Below are positions 25,259 through 35,710 of a stretch of DNA of 64,000 nucleotides, one piece after another. The DNA comes from Scleromitrula shiraiana (Eukaryota > Ascomycota > Leotiomycetes > Helotiales > Sclerotiniaceae), in the NCBI GenBank assembly GCA_028455995.1, contig JABELC010000016.1:310001-374000 (forward strand), in the 5' to 3' direction. The first letter of the stretch is position 1. Every line of letters starts with the position of its first letter. A program made the position numbers and the translations under genes. The notes under the pieces are model-generated. The model had not been told where the DNA came from. It worked only from the letters and a program-made list of their open reading frames with translations, and did no database searches.

Positions 25259-27260
25259 CTACTCACTCTTCCCACCCTCCCCACCCAACCCCAACAATCT
25301 CAAATCCCCTCCATCAACCCTCCTATACGTGCACCACCACTCCACCCCTTCCAGCTCCTTTATCCCCTTCGCCTCCTTCCTCCTAAACCCCAAACTCGGC
25401 AATCCAATAATCTCTTCTTCCTCTTCCTTTTCTTTCCCCTCCCACCCATCATGACCCCTCCTTAAAATCAAAATAGGCACCCCAACCCTCCATCTCTCAT
25501 TTCCCTCTATTGGTCTCAATAACTCTTTTAATTCTTGCCGTTCGTTTCTGTTGAGGCCAGTGCCTAAGAGGGGGATATCTGAGTTTTGGAGGGGACGGAG
25601 GAGGAGGCTGGGGTTTGGATTTGAATTTGAAGGGAAATCGGTGGAATTGGTGGGAGTGGTGATATTGATGTGGACCCAGAAACGATTGTCGTAGAGTATT
25701 TTATGGTTGGTGGTTGTGGTGGTGGTGGGAAGAGGAAAAGATTGTTGATTTTCATCTTGTACTTGGGTTTGTGTTTGGATTTGGGATGCGGTATTTGTTG
25801 AAAGAGGGAGAGGAATCTCATATGAGAGTAATCCCTTCTCAAGCTCAATATTCTTAACCGGTTCGCGCATAATCCACCATTGTCTTCCACTCGTACCCGT
25901 TGGTTTGAAGAGAGCTCCTGCAACTGTGAATGGCTTTTGAGGGGTTGGACTTGTATTTGTATTCTTTTCTTCTGATGTGAGTGTAGAAGAAGTGGAGGAG
26001 AGAAAAATCTTCTCAACAGATCCCTCTAGCCCCCTCAGATTCACACTCTCCCTCCAAGTAACCCACATACAAACTGTCTTCAACAATATACAACCCACTC
26101 TCTTTCTCTCCCACTCTCCGCTCCTCAAGATCGGAAATTCAACCTTCACCATCCCTCTCTTCGTATCAAAAACTTTGATTTTACATTCCCTCAAATATCC
26201 ATCAGCTATTTCCTTCAACCTCTCTTCATATTTTTGCCAATGCTGAGAAAGAGATAAGAGACGGGGTTTTGATAGTGCAAGTGGTAATTTATGAGAGGCA
26301 TAGAGATGGCGAATCGCGTTGCGTGGTGTGAGTGTATAATCACTATTAGTATGGTCTTCGAACCAGGGGATTTGGTGCATGAGACATGTTGCTATTAGTC
26401 TGTCTTTTGGGAATGATAGTAGAGGTCTGTAGAGTTTTATTCCTCCCGATTCGATTTGTAGTTGTTGGTTTGAGTTTTCTTCTTCAGGGGTTGGGCTTGA
26501 AGTCGATGGATCAGGAGGGGAAATTGGAATGGGATTTCCACTTTCATGTACACCGTATATACCATTACACTCTGGGATTAGAGAATGAGGTTTTATACCA
26601 ATGAGACCACGATCTCGATGGCCTTGTAGGAGACGCATGAGGATGGTTTCGGCTTGGTCGTCTGCATGATGGGCGAGTAGTAAGGAGGTGATGTTGTGGG
26701 TGCGACATGCTTTTCCTAAAGCTTGGTATCTATATTTTCTGGCTAGACTTTCGAAATTTGGGAGACTGGCGGGATCGACAGAAGGCCAGTTGATGGGGAG
26801 GATGGATATGGCTGATATATCTGATTGGGTGGTTAGTTTTACATGTATATGATGAGGTGAAATATAATGGGAATATACCGAGATCTTGAAGGATTTTACA
26901 AACTTTTAATGCTTCTTTTCCACTGCCATCTCTAACCTTATGGTCTACTATAAAAGCAGCAAAGGATATCTGATCTAGATTGGGAGGATAATATTTTGAT
27001 ATAGGTAGATCATGTGCTTTATTTTTCATCTGGTGAAGAAGAGCTACGAGTGCCATGGAATCTACTCCTCCACTTACGGCAACACCTATTTTTGCAAGTC
27101 TTATTATTATGTTCTATTCTATTTTGACTAGATTGATATATTACATACCAATCTTTTCGAGACCTCGATGTCCATGTCGATATGGAATTTGGCATGGTGA
27201 TTTGAAAAGAGCATCAGTGAACTCTTTTAGTGATATTGGCAGGGCATTGTGTTTCTTCAT
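25259..27260 (-). CDS. tilS: tRNA(Ile)-lysidine synthetase, mitochondrial type (TilS)
   Basis: ATP-dependent enzyme that converts C34 of the CAU-anticodon tRNA-Ile to lysidine, so it reads AUA; in fungi it serves mitochondria. Three exons: 27260-27149, 27085-26879, 26820-25259, 626 residues. The PP-loop SGGVDS is at residues 42-47, whole only after removing the 63-nt first intron; intron 2 (58 nt) restores the ILPINWPSVD segment. Further TilS motifs are AAFIVDHKVRDGS, HHADDQAETILMRLLQGHRDRG and the PWFEDHTNSDYTLTPRNAIRH block. The C-terminal 300 residues are poorly conserved and hold Thr/Gln-rich stretches. No clear targeting peptide stands out, though the short N-terminus is basic. Start chosen as the first ATG in frame after a stop. 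Confidence 0.93.
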
Positions 27261-28008
27261 TTTTCATCCCATTGTATCATTTAGGAATTTCCACTCATAG
27301 AGCTTAATATACTATGTAAGAAAATACTCATATACCAGCAAATTCATGTGCATGATTTTACCAAGCTCATTCTCTCAACTCACCCTGATGATCGGATACT
27401 CAAGCGGGAAAAATGTAAGGGCCGGGACTCTAAAATTTGAAATTTATCACCAAAAATCATTAAAAATCAATGTTTTTAAATACTACTAGTATTTATATTT
27501 TATTACTAGATAAACAATATTTTAAAAGAATTATCTATATATTTAAATAAAAAATCATTTAATTACTAGTAATAAATTTATTGATTTTTCAATATTAATT
27601 TTTATAAAATAAAAATTTAAATAATATATATAAAAAATATTAAAAATACACCAAAATCATCATTAAAATCGCATATTTTAATATTCTTGCCCGAGTAAAA
27701 GAATCGAAAATTTGTAAAAATCTACCCGAGCTCCAACCTCCATCTCAACTTTTTTGTCATCCCATCCAAACAATCATGATCTTCAATTTTGATAATAATA
27801 ATTACCATCAATCTTCCTGTCTCCTCTCAATAAAAGATTGGATAAGACCACCCTAATCCAACCTTATCCAACTCGAACAATATCTACAAAACAAACTCCC
27901 ATTGGACGAACCCCTCGAACCCCACCATCTATCCATATCCAATCCATTCATACATACATATCAAACAAACCATATATATACATCGTACAAACCAACCCCC
28001 CAAATGAG
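27261..28008. promoter_or_regulatory. Divergent intergenic region with an AT-rich core
   Basis: Lies between the divergent TilS and PET8 genes. Positions about 27430-27700 are very AT-rich, with several ACTAGT-centred short palindromes, flanked by GGGCCGGGACTC and GCCCGAG sequences. No coding capacity seen. The last 170 bp are open in the PET8 frame but probably leader. Confidence 0.45.
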
Positions 28009-28872
28009 ATGATTCAACAACCACCCTCCTCAACCTTCACCGCCTCGCTCCTCGCCGGCGCCCTCGCCGGAACCACCGTCGACCTAACCCTCTTCCCCCT
28101 CGACACCCTAAAAACCCGCCTGCAATCACAATCCGGGTTCCTCGCCTCCGGCGGCTTCAGCGGCGTATACCGCGGCGTAGGAAGCGCCATTATTGGATCC
28201 GCCCCCGGCGCTGCCCTCTTCTTCTGTACATACGATACCACGAAACGGCTGCTACATGATCGGCGGGTTAAGAACGGGGGAGGGGGAAACAAAGCCGTGG
28301 AGCACATGGTGGCTGCTAGTCTGGGGGAGGTAGCGGCGTGTGCGGTGAGGGTTCCTACGGAGGTGGTTAAGCAGAGGGCGCAGGCGGGGCAGTTTGATAG
28401 CTCGATGAAGACGCTGATGGCGATTTTGGGGAGGGGGAGATCCATTGGGTTGGGGGGCGTTTGGATGGAGTTGTATCGGGGGTGGGGGGTTACGGTTATG
28501 AGGGAGGTGCCGTTTACGGTTATTCAGTTTCCGTTGTGGGAGGGGATGAAGGATTTTTGGAGGAGTAGGAATGGTGAGGGGGGGAGCGGGAAGGTGGGCG
28601 CGATTGAGAGCGCGGTTATGGGGAGTGCGGCGGGGGCGGTGGCCGCGGCTTTTACGACGCCGTTGGATGTGTTGAAGACGAGGATGATGTTGGCGAAGGA
28701 GAAGAGGGGGATGGGAGGGTTGATGAAGGAAATTTGGAGAGAGGGTGGGGGGATGGGCGCGTTTTTTAAGGGGGTCGGTCCTAGAGTTCTTTGGATTAGT
28801 ATTGGGGGGGCTATCTTTTTGGGGAGTTATCAATGGGCTTATAATGAATTAGTTGGGGAGGAGAGGGATTAA
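28009..28872 (+). CDS. PET8: Mitochondrial S-adenosylmethionine carrier (SLC25A26/Pet8 type)
   Basis: Imports SAM into the mitochondrial matrix in exchange for S-adenosylhomocysteine. Single exon, 287 residues, close to yeast Pet8. Three mitochondrial-carrier repeats are visible by their signatures: PLDTLKTRLQ, PTEVVKQRAQ and PLDVLKTRMM, each followed by a second helix. The segment AASLGEVAACAVRVPTEVVK is typical of the SAM carrier branch. I chose the ATG at 28009 (MIQQPPSSTF) because it lies a family-typical 9-10 residues before the first helix; the frame is open upstream to 27838 but that part is low-complexity and unlike any carrier. Codon use flips from C-rich (34 C, 10 G in 28021-28080) to G-rich (30 G, 1 C in 28681-28740). 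Confidence 0.94.
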   Translation: MIQQPPSSTFTASLLAGALAGTTVDLTLFPLDTLKTRLQSQSGFLASGGFSGVYRGVGSAIIGSAPGAALFFCTYDTTKRLLHDRRVKNGGGGNKAVEHMVAASLGEVAACAVRVPTEVVKQRAQAGQFDSSMKTLMAILGRGRSIGLGGVWMELYRGWGVTVMREVPFTVIQFPLWEGMKDFWRSRNGEGGSGKVGAIESAVMGSAAGAVAAAFTTPLDVLKTRMMLAKEKRGMGGLMKEIWREGGGMGAFFKGVGPRVLWISIGGAIFLGSYQWAYNELVGEERD

Positions 28873-31800
28873 GTTGATAAAGTGGGCTGAAGTGTGATGT
28901 GTATGTTTGCTTTGCCTTGCTGATTTGCAAGTGCATTATAGATTTTGACGATACCTAGAGTATACAGATGGATGGTATTTGTACTATAATCATCATAGCT
29001 AGAGTGATATAGGTTCACACGAACCAGATTGTGAGTTCCCTCATGATCTAATAGGAAGTCATTCATTCATCTATTAGCATCTTCCACAATTTTCCGTTCA
29101 TCTCATCCTCTCATACCTCAATAGCATTAGTATCGTCACAGAGTCTTACTTTTCTCGCTCATAAGTCATTCGCCAGAACCAAATTATCTCCACTAATAAG
29201 CTCTACTATAGTCCACCATTCACCAGTCCATCCCAATCCATTCATCATCGATACAATATTACACTATAAAAGAGACACCTCCATCCATATATTTTCCACT
29301 CTGCATACACAGCACAGCGGGACAAACGAATACCAATAGCAAGTTATTTCACTGCCCGGAATAATTCTCTCGGCATATACTAGTCTCGTTTTCTTCTACT
29401 TTTAACTCTTTGCGTACAGCTGATTTCTACCTCGCACTGCACAGCCAGTCTCTTAATGACCCTTCAATTGTCATCGTCGAGATGAGTTTATACCGTCGAT
29501 TACCCATAATCGCATGTATTTACTCATGCCATCTCACCACCATCATTAAACACAAACCGCGGACCTCAATTTCCGATTTCTATTGCTGTCGCTGTCGTTC
29601 TGGCCATTCGTAGTATATCTGCTATAACCGAACACCAAGCAAGCATCCTGATAGCCAAACGTTTTGTAGAAAGATGGATCTGCATGGGATGGAAATCGGT
29701 TCAGAGAAGAAGCTACACCCATCGTATGAGTGTCGGGGGGTCAGATCTGCGTTTTGATTCTCTAGTTTTTTTTTTCTTTTTTTTTGAGGAGGGGGGTTTA
29801 TATACTTGAACGTATAAAGTTAATACCATACATGTGCATGGTTGGGGGGGGGGGGGTGCGATAGTGCTCTATTATTTTATCATCGATGCGTAGTGTGTAA
29901 ATCTCAATTTGGGCATATATAAGGGAGTAACGTATTGGTGAAAAGAATTCTTATCCTTACAGTCAAGGACAGGAGCTATTCAAAGGTAAAAATTAGGAGA
30001 CTTGAGAGACTTGGGTCTTGAGTTTGATGGTAGTGAAAGCGATTGCTAGGAGGTGGAGGAGAGGAGAGAAAAAGCAGAGAGATTATGAGGAGATGATGGC
30101 TAAGGCGAAGTGTTGGTTGAGAGATGACGCCGGTATAGAAGTGTTGCCGTTGATGGGATACACATTATCATTCAAATATTATCTTGATATTCTTTATCCT
30201 GCAAAAGTTCCTTAGCTTGTAGGGTATGTGTGATATGACTGGTAGAGGCTTTTTGATTTGTGGTTTGATTTGGCTGGATTCGGATTGGGTGTTTGATGGG
30301 GGAATGATTATTGGTTCGTTCGTTGGTGGGAAGAGAGATGGAAAAGAAATGGTATATTGACAACAGTAACGTTCATGTATTACATGTTAACTCCGTAATA
30401 TAACAACATATCGCAGCCCTCCATCGTCAATTTCTTCAAATTTCAAGGTGGAGTTGATAAAGATAGATGGATGAAATATCTATAGAGCTTGAAGTCTCCA
30501 TTGATAAAAACATCAAACATCACTATTACGAAGCTCGACCCAGTATACACTAGCTAAAGAACTATTCTTAAAGTTGAGAAGAGGGGTTTCTATAGATAGA
30601 ATAGAGGAGTCAATGAGTAGTGGACAGTGAAGAGTGGAGAAGGAGGCAGATGTGAGAAGTGAATACCATACCATATACCCGCATCACCTCATATCATAGT
30701 GAATGATTTGGCTCTGCCATCACAGAAAACAACTTGAAAGAGAAGAATCCGGGTCCTGAGCTTGAATACAGGAAGGTAAGAGGTTCTGAGGTGTATATAT
30801 ATCTCATCTAGATGATATCAATTTTGATCTTTTTTCTTTATACCCACAATGGTGGAGTTGCTCTCACTCGGGCCACTGTGTAGCATGATTGGTCGTGGTA
30901 TTTGAGTTGGTTGGACTGGGATGGGTTTATGTGATTATTGCGGGAGGGATATTGTCGATTCTTTTGTTGGTAGAAAGGGATGGAAAAGGAGATGACATGT
31001 TGACAACAATAGCAACACTCAAAACAAAACACAATATCATGCCCATATCTGGCAATATTAAATCTTTATGTCTATCCCCATTTCTCGTCACTTGAATCAA
31101 GTACCATTACCATGGTCTCTGAATAGATAAAAAACGAATTAGATAGGATTTTCTGGAGCTTCAAATTTAAATGTGTGTGAAAGCTTTCGATCCCTCGGTT
31201 GCAAATGATTGTTAGAGGAAAAGTCAATCTTGCAAAATGGATGAGAGGTTTTATACCTGTAGTGAGTAAGGGGGAGGAGGGAAGAAGTAGAATAACTTGG
31301 AACCATGTGTATATCAATGAACCCACCCACTCAACTCACTCCAGACAACCTCTCATTCTCCTCCTCTCCCCTTCTCCCGTCTCCCTCTCTCGTGTTCCTT
31401 TCCCAACCATCCAATAACAAATTCCAGCTCAATGGAACCCCACTCAAACCTCAGCCAGTTTATAAATAAACCACCAACCTTCCAACTAATCGAGAAATAA
31501 ACAAACCACTTACTGTAATGCAGAAATAATGTTATGATTTGAGCGAGCTATGTCTGTCCCCTAGTCCATGTATTATGGGTATTTGGGTGCTGTATTATTA
31601 CATCGTGTGGCTTAAATAGAACAATAATGATGGGTAAAATATAAGATGGGATGAAGATTCCGTGGTAAAGAGGATTGATAGCACTGAGATCTTGACATAG
31701 TATACAATGGCAACGATACATGTATCGATACGTGTATCGATAACATAAATTGAGTCCTCGGCACTAGGCAGCAATTCCTCGAATTTCAACTCCCATAACC

Positions 31801-33125
31801 AGGTGATGGAAGAGAGGCTACTATAGTATAGTATCAACATTACCCAGATCATTTTTTTTAAAAAGAAATAAGAATAAATTTCATTTGTGCTGTTCTATCA
31901 TATCATTCAACCGATGTAATTCTTTTATAGATAGGCATAGTGGGTATGGAGACGGAGATAGGGATGAAATGCTGGGGATGTATGATGTATGTAGGATGTA
32001 TGTATGATATAGTATGATATATTTTAATATAAATGCTCTCTCCTCATTCTCTAATCGGTGCTATGTCTCATTGCCGCTGGAGGAGGGAAGCAAGCATATG
32101 AAGAGTTGTGGAGTTCTCTACTCTTCATTCACAGTGACGAAGTTTCTTACTCTGTATATGTGAAGAGTGCCCGAGGAATGCTTCACTTCTTATACTGACT
32201 CGCTTGTGTTTTTATGAGTGACAGTGATGATGCTGAGTTCATAATCATACTATCGACAATGATGATAATAATAATGACCAAAACGCGATTAAAAGACTTA
32301 AAAGGATACAGATGTCTTATCGAGGTAGAATTTGTATGTGAACATCTCCATTGAGCTTAAATAATCTGTTCTTTAATACTACTCATCGGTCAAGTCAATC
32401 TCTGTTTCCTCCTCCCACGAAGTAAGTAGCTGGCTATATCTTCACCTTATAACTAAACATAACGAACTCTTTTATATTAGGGTTTTCATTATTTTTTACT
32501 ATGGAGAAAGAGATAGAACGCTGTATCAGTAGTGAATCAATGAGTCTATTGATGGATGGAATTAGATGGAATGAGAAGAGAGCGAATTGGGTATTTAAAA
32601 CATTTAGGTATTCAATCTGATCTGATCTGATCTTTCCATACGAGACATAAATATGGTATGAAACTATACTACTTTCTATGTATAGAAATAAATATGAAGG
32701 AATCAATCAGATAGAGATAGAATGGATGTAATTAAGATGGAGGGGTGTAAGGTATGCAGATGAAATGAAAAAGTATATTGATGTTGATACTGATACTGAT
32801 ATCGATATTATGAGTATGGAAACCGCGTATACAAACAAAACAGTAAACTAAAGCAAAATCAAAGTTAAATCTTAGATGGATAGAAGTCCAGTCCATAGGT
32901 TCTAGATCCCTCTCCCCGCACTAAATCAAAAAGAGAGAAAGGAAAGCGGGAACGGGATGATTTTTAGTTTACATAGTAATAATAAAGTAAGACTTACGGA
33001 TAGTAGTTCGTTCGTTCGTTAGTTAGTTAGTTAGTTAGTTAGATAAGGAAGGATTAACTAGGGGATGGGGTTACATGACATGACATAAGATGATGGAATT
33101 AAAGGGAAGGACTGCATATGCATTT

Positions 33126-33175
33126 GATGTATGTATGTATGTATGTATGTATGTATGTATGTATGTTGTGATATT
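33126..33175 (+). repeat. (ATGT)n microsatellite
   Basis: About 12 uninterrupted tetranucleotide units, ending at TTGTGATATTG. Confidence 0.93.
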
Positions 33176-33498
33176 GATTAATTGATTTGTTTTTCTTCTC
33201 TTTTTTTTTCTTTTTCTCTTTTTTGATTTGAATTTTAATTTGGATTGATATGGAATTAGATTTATTAAATATGAATTGAAAAAGAGTAGAATAGATTCTC
33301 AAATATATAAATGATAAAAAAAAAAGAACAATCCAAACAAATAAAATAAATATCATGCCACATGATGTGAACTCTAGAGCCATGACCCCTTTCCTCTCTC
33401 TAAACTAATGGCGGGGTATTAAGACGTCGGTCGATCGACTCATTTTTTACGTTGGCTTGACTTATTAACTTGGCATTTTGGTTTGGCTCGTGCATGTA

Positions 33499-33501
33499 CA
33501 C

Positions 33502-33532
<31 letters not shown>

Positions 33533-33536
33533 TACG
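33499..33536 (+). repeat. (ACACAT)n microsatellite
   Basis: Six hexanucleotide ACACAT/CACATA units in a row, the last altered to ACATACGCAC. Confidence 0.9.
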
Positions 33537-34620
33537 CACTGGGTATTCTCAACTGTTATAATAGATTAATATATTTATTAATATGTTTATTAATATATTT
33601 ATTAATTAAAGATCTTTCGTTTGATCTACGGACGATCAAGTAATATCCATATATTTCGTATAAATCTCATACGTACTTCATACATTATGATCTAGGGATA
33701 TTGATTAAAAAGAGAGAGACGGTTTTCTTTCGTTTGTTTTTTTCCCTTGATCTGATCAGGTTTGTCTCGAGCGTTTCTGTCATTTTAAGAAAAGAAAAAT
33801 CTATACTTGATTTTAGTATTAGGGGATAGAAGGAGATATTTTGATTGGTTAACTGAAAGGAAGTATGATGAATTATTTTATTGGTTGATAGGTTGATAGG
33901 TTGATAGATTTTGATGGCTTGCTTTTTTATGCGGGTGTTGTGATGGTGGTGGTGGATTGAGGGGTGGGTGAAAGAATTGATTTGCTGCAAGTAGGTTATT
34001 GGATTGTATTTAGGTATTGGTATAGGTGAGAGATGAATATGGAGATGAATATGATGAATTGAAGACCTTGGGGAGAGTAAGAAAAACAGAGCTCTTCTGA
34101 GAGAAAAGTAACAAAGAAAAGTATTGACTGCGAATATGACGTTGAGAAAATGAGTCAAGATTGATGAAAGAAATGGAATTGAATGAATAATTATTAATTA
34201 TTAATTATTAATTATATTGTATAAAGTATTTTCTTTCATAACTGTTATCATTCTAACCATAGCATAATAGAATTATAGTATTAACTTTTTACTATGAAGG
34301 ATGAAGAGTAGAGTAGAGTAGAGAGAGAAAAAGGAAAAGGAAAAGGAAAAGGGAAAGAGAAAACGTGATAGAAAATTAACCTATCAATAATATTTTCTTT
34401 GTTTTTCATTCCTAATAAATATCTTAATCAAATAAATCACCCTTTTCTTTTTCCTCTCATACATATCAATTGATATATTATTTTAAAAAAAAAGAAAAAT
34501 AAAAAAATAAAAAATAAAGTAAAAGATCATCATCATTATTACTATATTATTATATCATCATCGCATCAATCGTAACGATATCAATATCCCCAGACTATTG
34601 AATAGATATATACATACTAG

Positions 34621-34651
<31 letters not shown>

Positions 34652-34854
34652 CTATCTATCTATATATGCTATCGGTACTTCTTATCTTTTTAGAAACTTT
34701 TTCTAAAACTTTTATCCACTTTTTAATTAGTTTTAAACTCCTTATCCATCTTCTCTTGCCCCTCTTAAGGCTTATTATTATTTTGGGTAGTAGTGGATAA
34801 TTTATGATAAGGCAGGGCTGTCAGTTTGGTCTAGGTTGAGTTAGCTCTCAAATT

Positions 34855-35040
34855 CAAATTCAAGTTTCAAGTTCAAGTTTAAGTTCAAGTTCAAGTTCAA
34901 GTTCAAGCTCTCAAGTCAAAATTATTAAGAACATCGAACCATATCAATTCAATCAATTCAATCAATTCAATCATATCAATCATATCAATCAATCACATCA
35001 ATTACATCAATTACATCAATTATATCAATTATATCAAACA
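34855..35040 (+). repeat. Compound simple repeats upstream of PPS1
   Basis: (AAGTTC)n from about 34855 to 34907, then mixed ATCAATTC, ATCATATCA and ATCAATTACATC repeats to about 35040. Strand-asymmetric: hardly any G after 34940. Confidence 0.8.
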
Positions 35041-35710
35041 AACAGAGGAAGAAAGAAGTCGATCATTGAAGGATCTCATCTATTCTTTTTGGATGAATGT
35101 ATATTGTATAGTATGTTTATCTGTTATTACTACTAGTATTTGTTATCATTCTTCCTTCCCCCCCCCTCCCCCCCCCCCACATCCCCCATCTAAATTGCTT
35201 CATTCATTCTTCAAGAGATAATTCAAAGAAACTAACATATTGACAATTATTTCTAGTATAGATATTTATATACAATATCTATATCATCCAATACTTTTTA
35301 TAACTTCCTCTCTCTCATCTCATCCTTCTACAACAATTGCAAATGATTCTCAATTCTTGCAGTAAAAAATTAATAATTCATCAACCTTATCTTTTAACTT
35401 GATTTTATTCACTCATTCGCGCTCAAAACCTTATAACCTCATAACCTCATAACCTTGGGAACTATCAATACTTTGCGCAACTCGATCACCAATTCATTTT
35501 TATTATTATTATTGTTGTTATCTTTCACATTCCTCCCCTTCTTCCTCGGAATAAAACTTTCATTCTACAACATTGAGTAGAAAAAGAAAAAGAAAAAGAT
35601 TTCATTGTCATTGTTTTTGTTGAATTCAATACATAATTATCTTTCCTCTCTTTTGATTCGATTTGATTTGATTTGATTGAATTTAATTTCATTTCATTTA
35701 CTTACATTAC

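Larger units (their letters stand above)
28873..35710. other. 6.8-kb repeat-rich intergenic region, no gene supported
   Basis: No frame shows a domain or spliceable conserved pair. It holds homopolymers (T-run near 29767, G-run near 29845-29858, C-runs near 35158-35179), several microsatellites listed separately, (GATCT)n near 32617-32634, and a GATACATGTATC palindrome at 31715. The last ~850 bp before PPS1 is almost entirely simple sequence (AAGTTC and ATCAATT-type repeats, pyrimidine tracts) and probably includes a long 5' leader or promoter. Confidence 0.4.

Noticed and set aside
25564..26016. Minus-strand 150-codon frame within TilS in another reading frame
   Set aside because: Low-complexity Pro/Gln/Ile text; the TilS frame over the same bases has conserved motifs.
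28252..28833. Long antisense open frame (193 codons) on the minus strand of PET8
   Set aside because: It is Arg/Pro/His-rich with no domain, and follows from the G-rich coding strand of PET8, which removes antisense stops. A second one at 28014-28445 is the same effect.
33685..34158. 157-codon minus-strand frame rich in His, Ile and Ser
   Set aside because: Lies in simple-sequence DNA; composition explains its openness.
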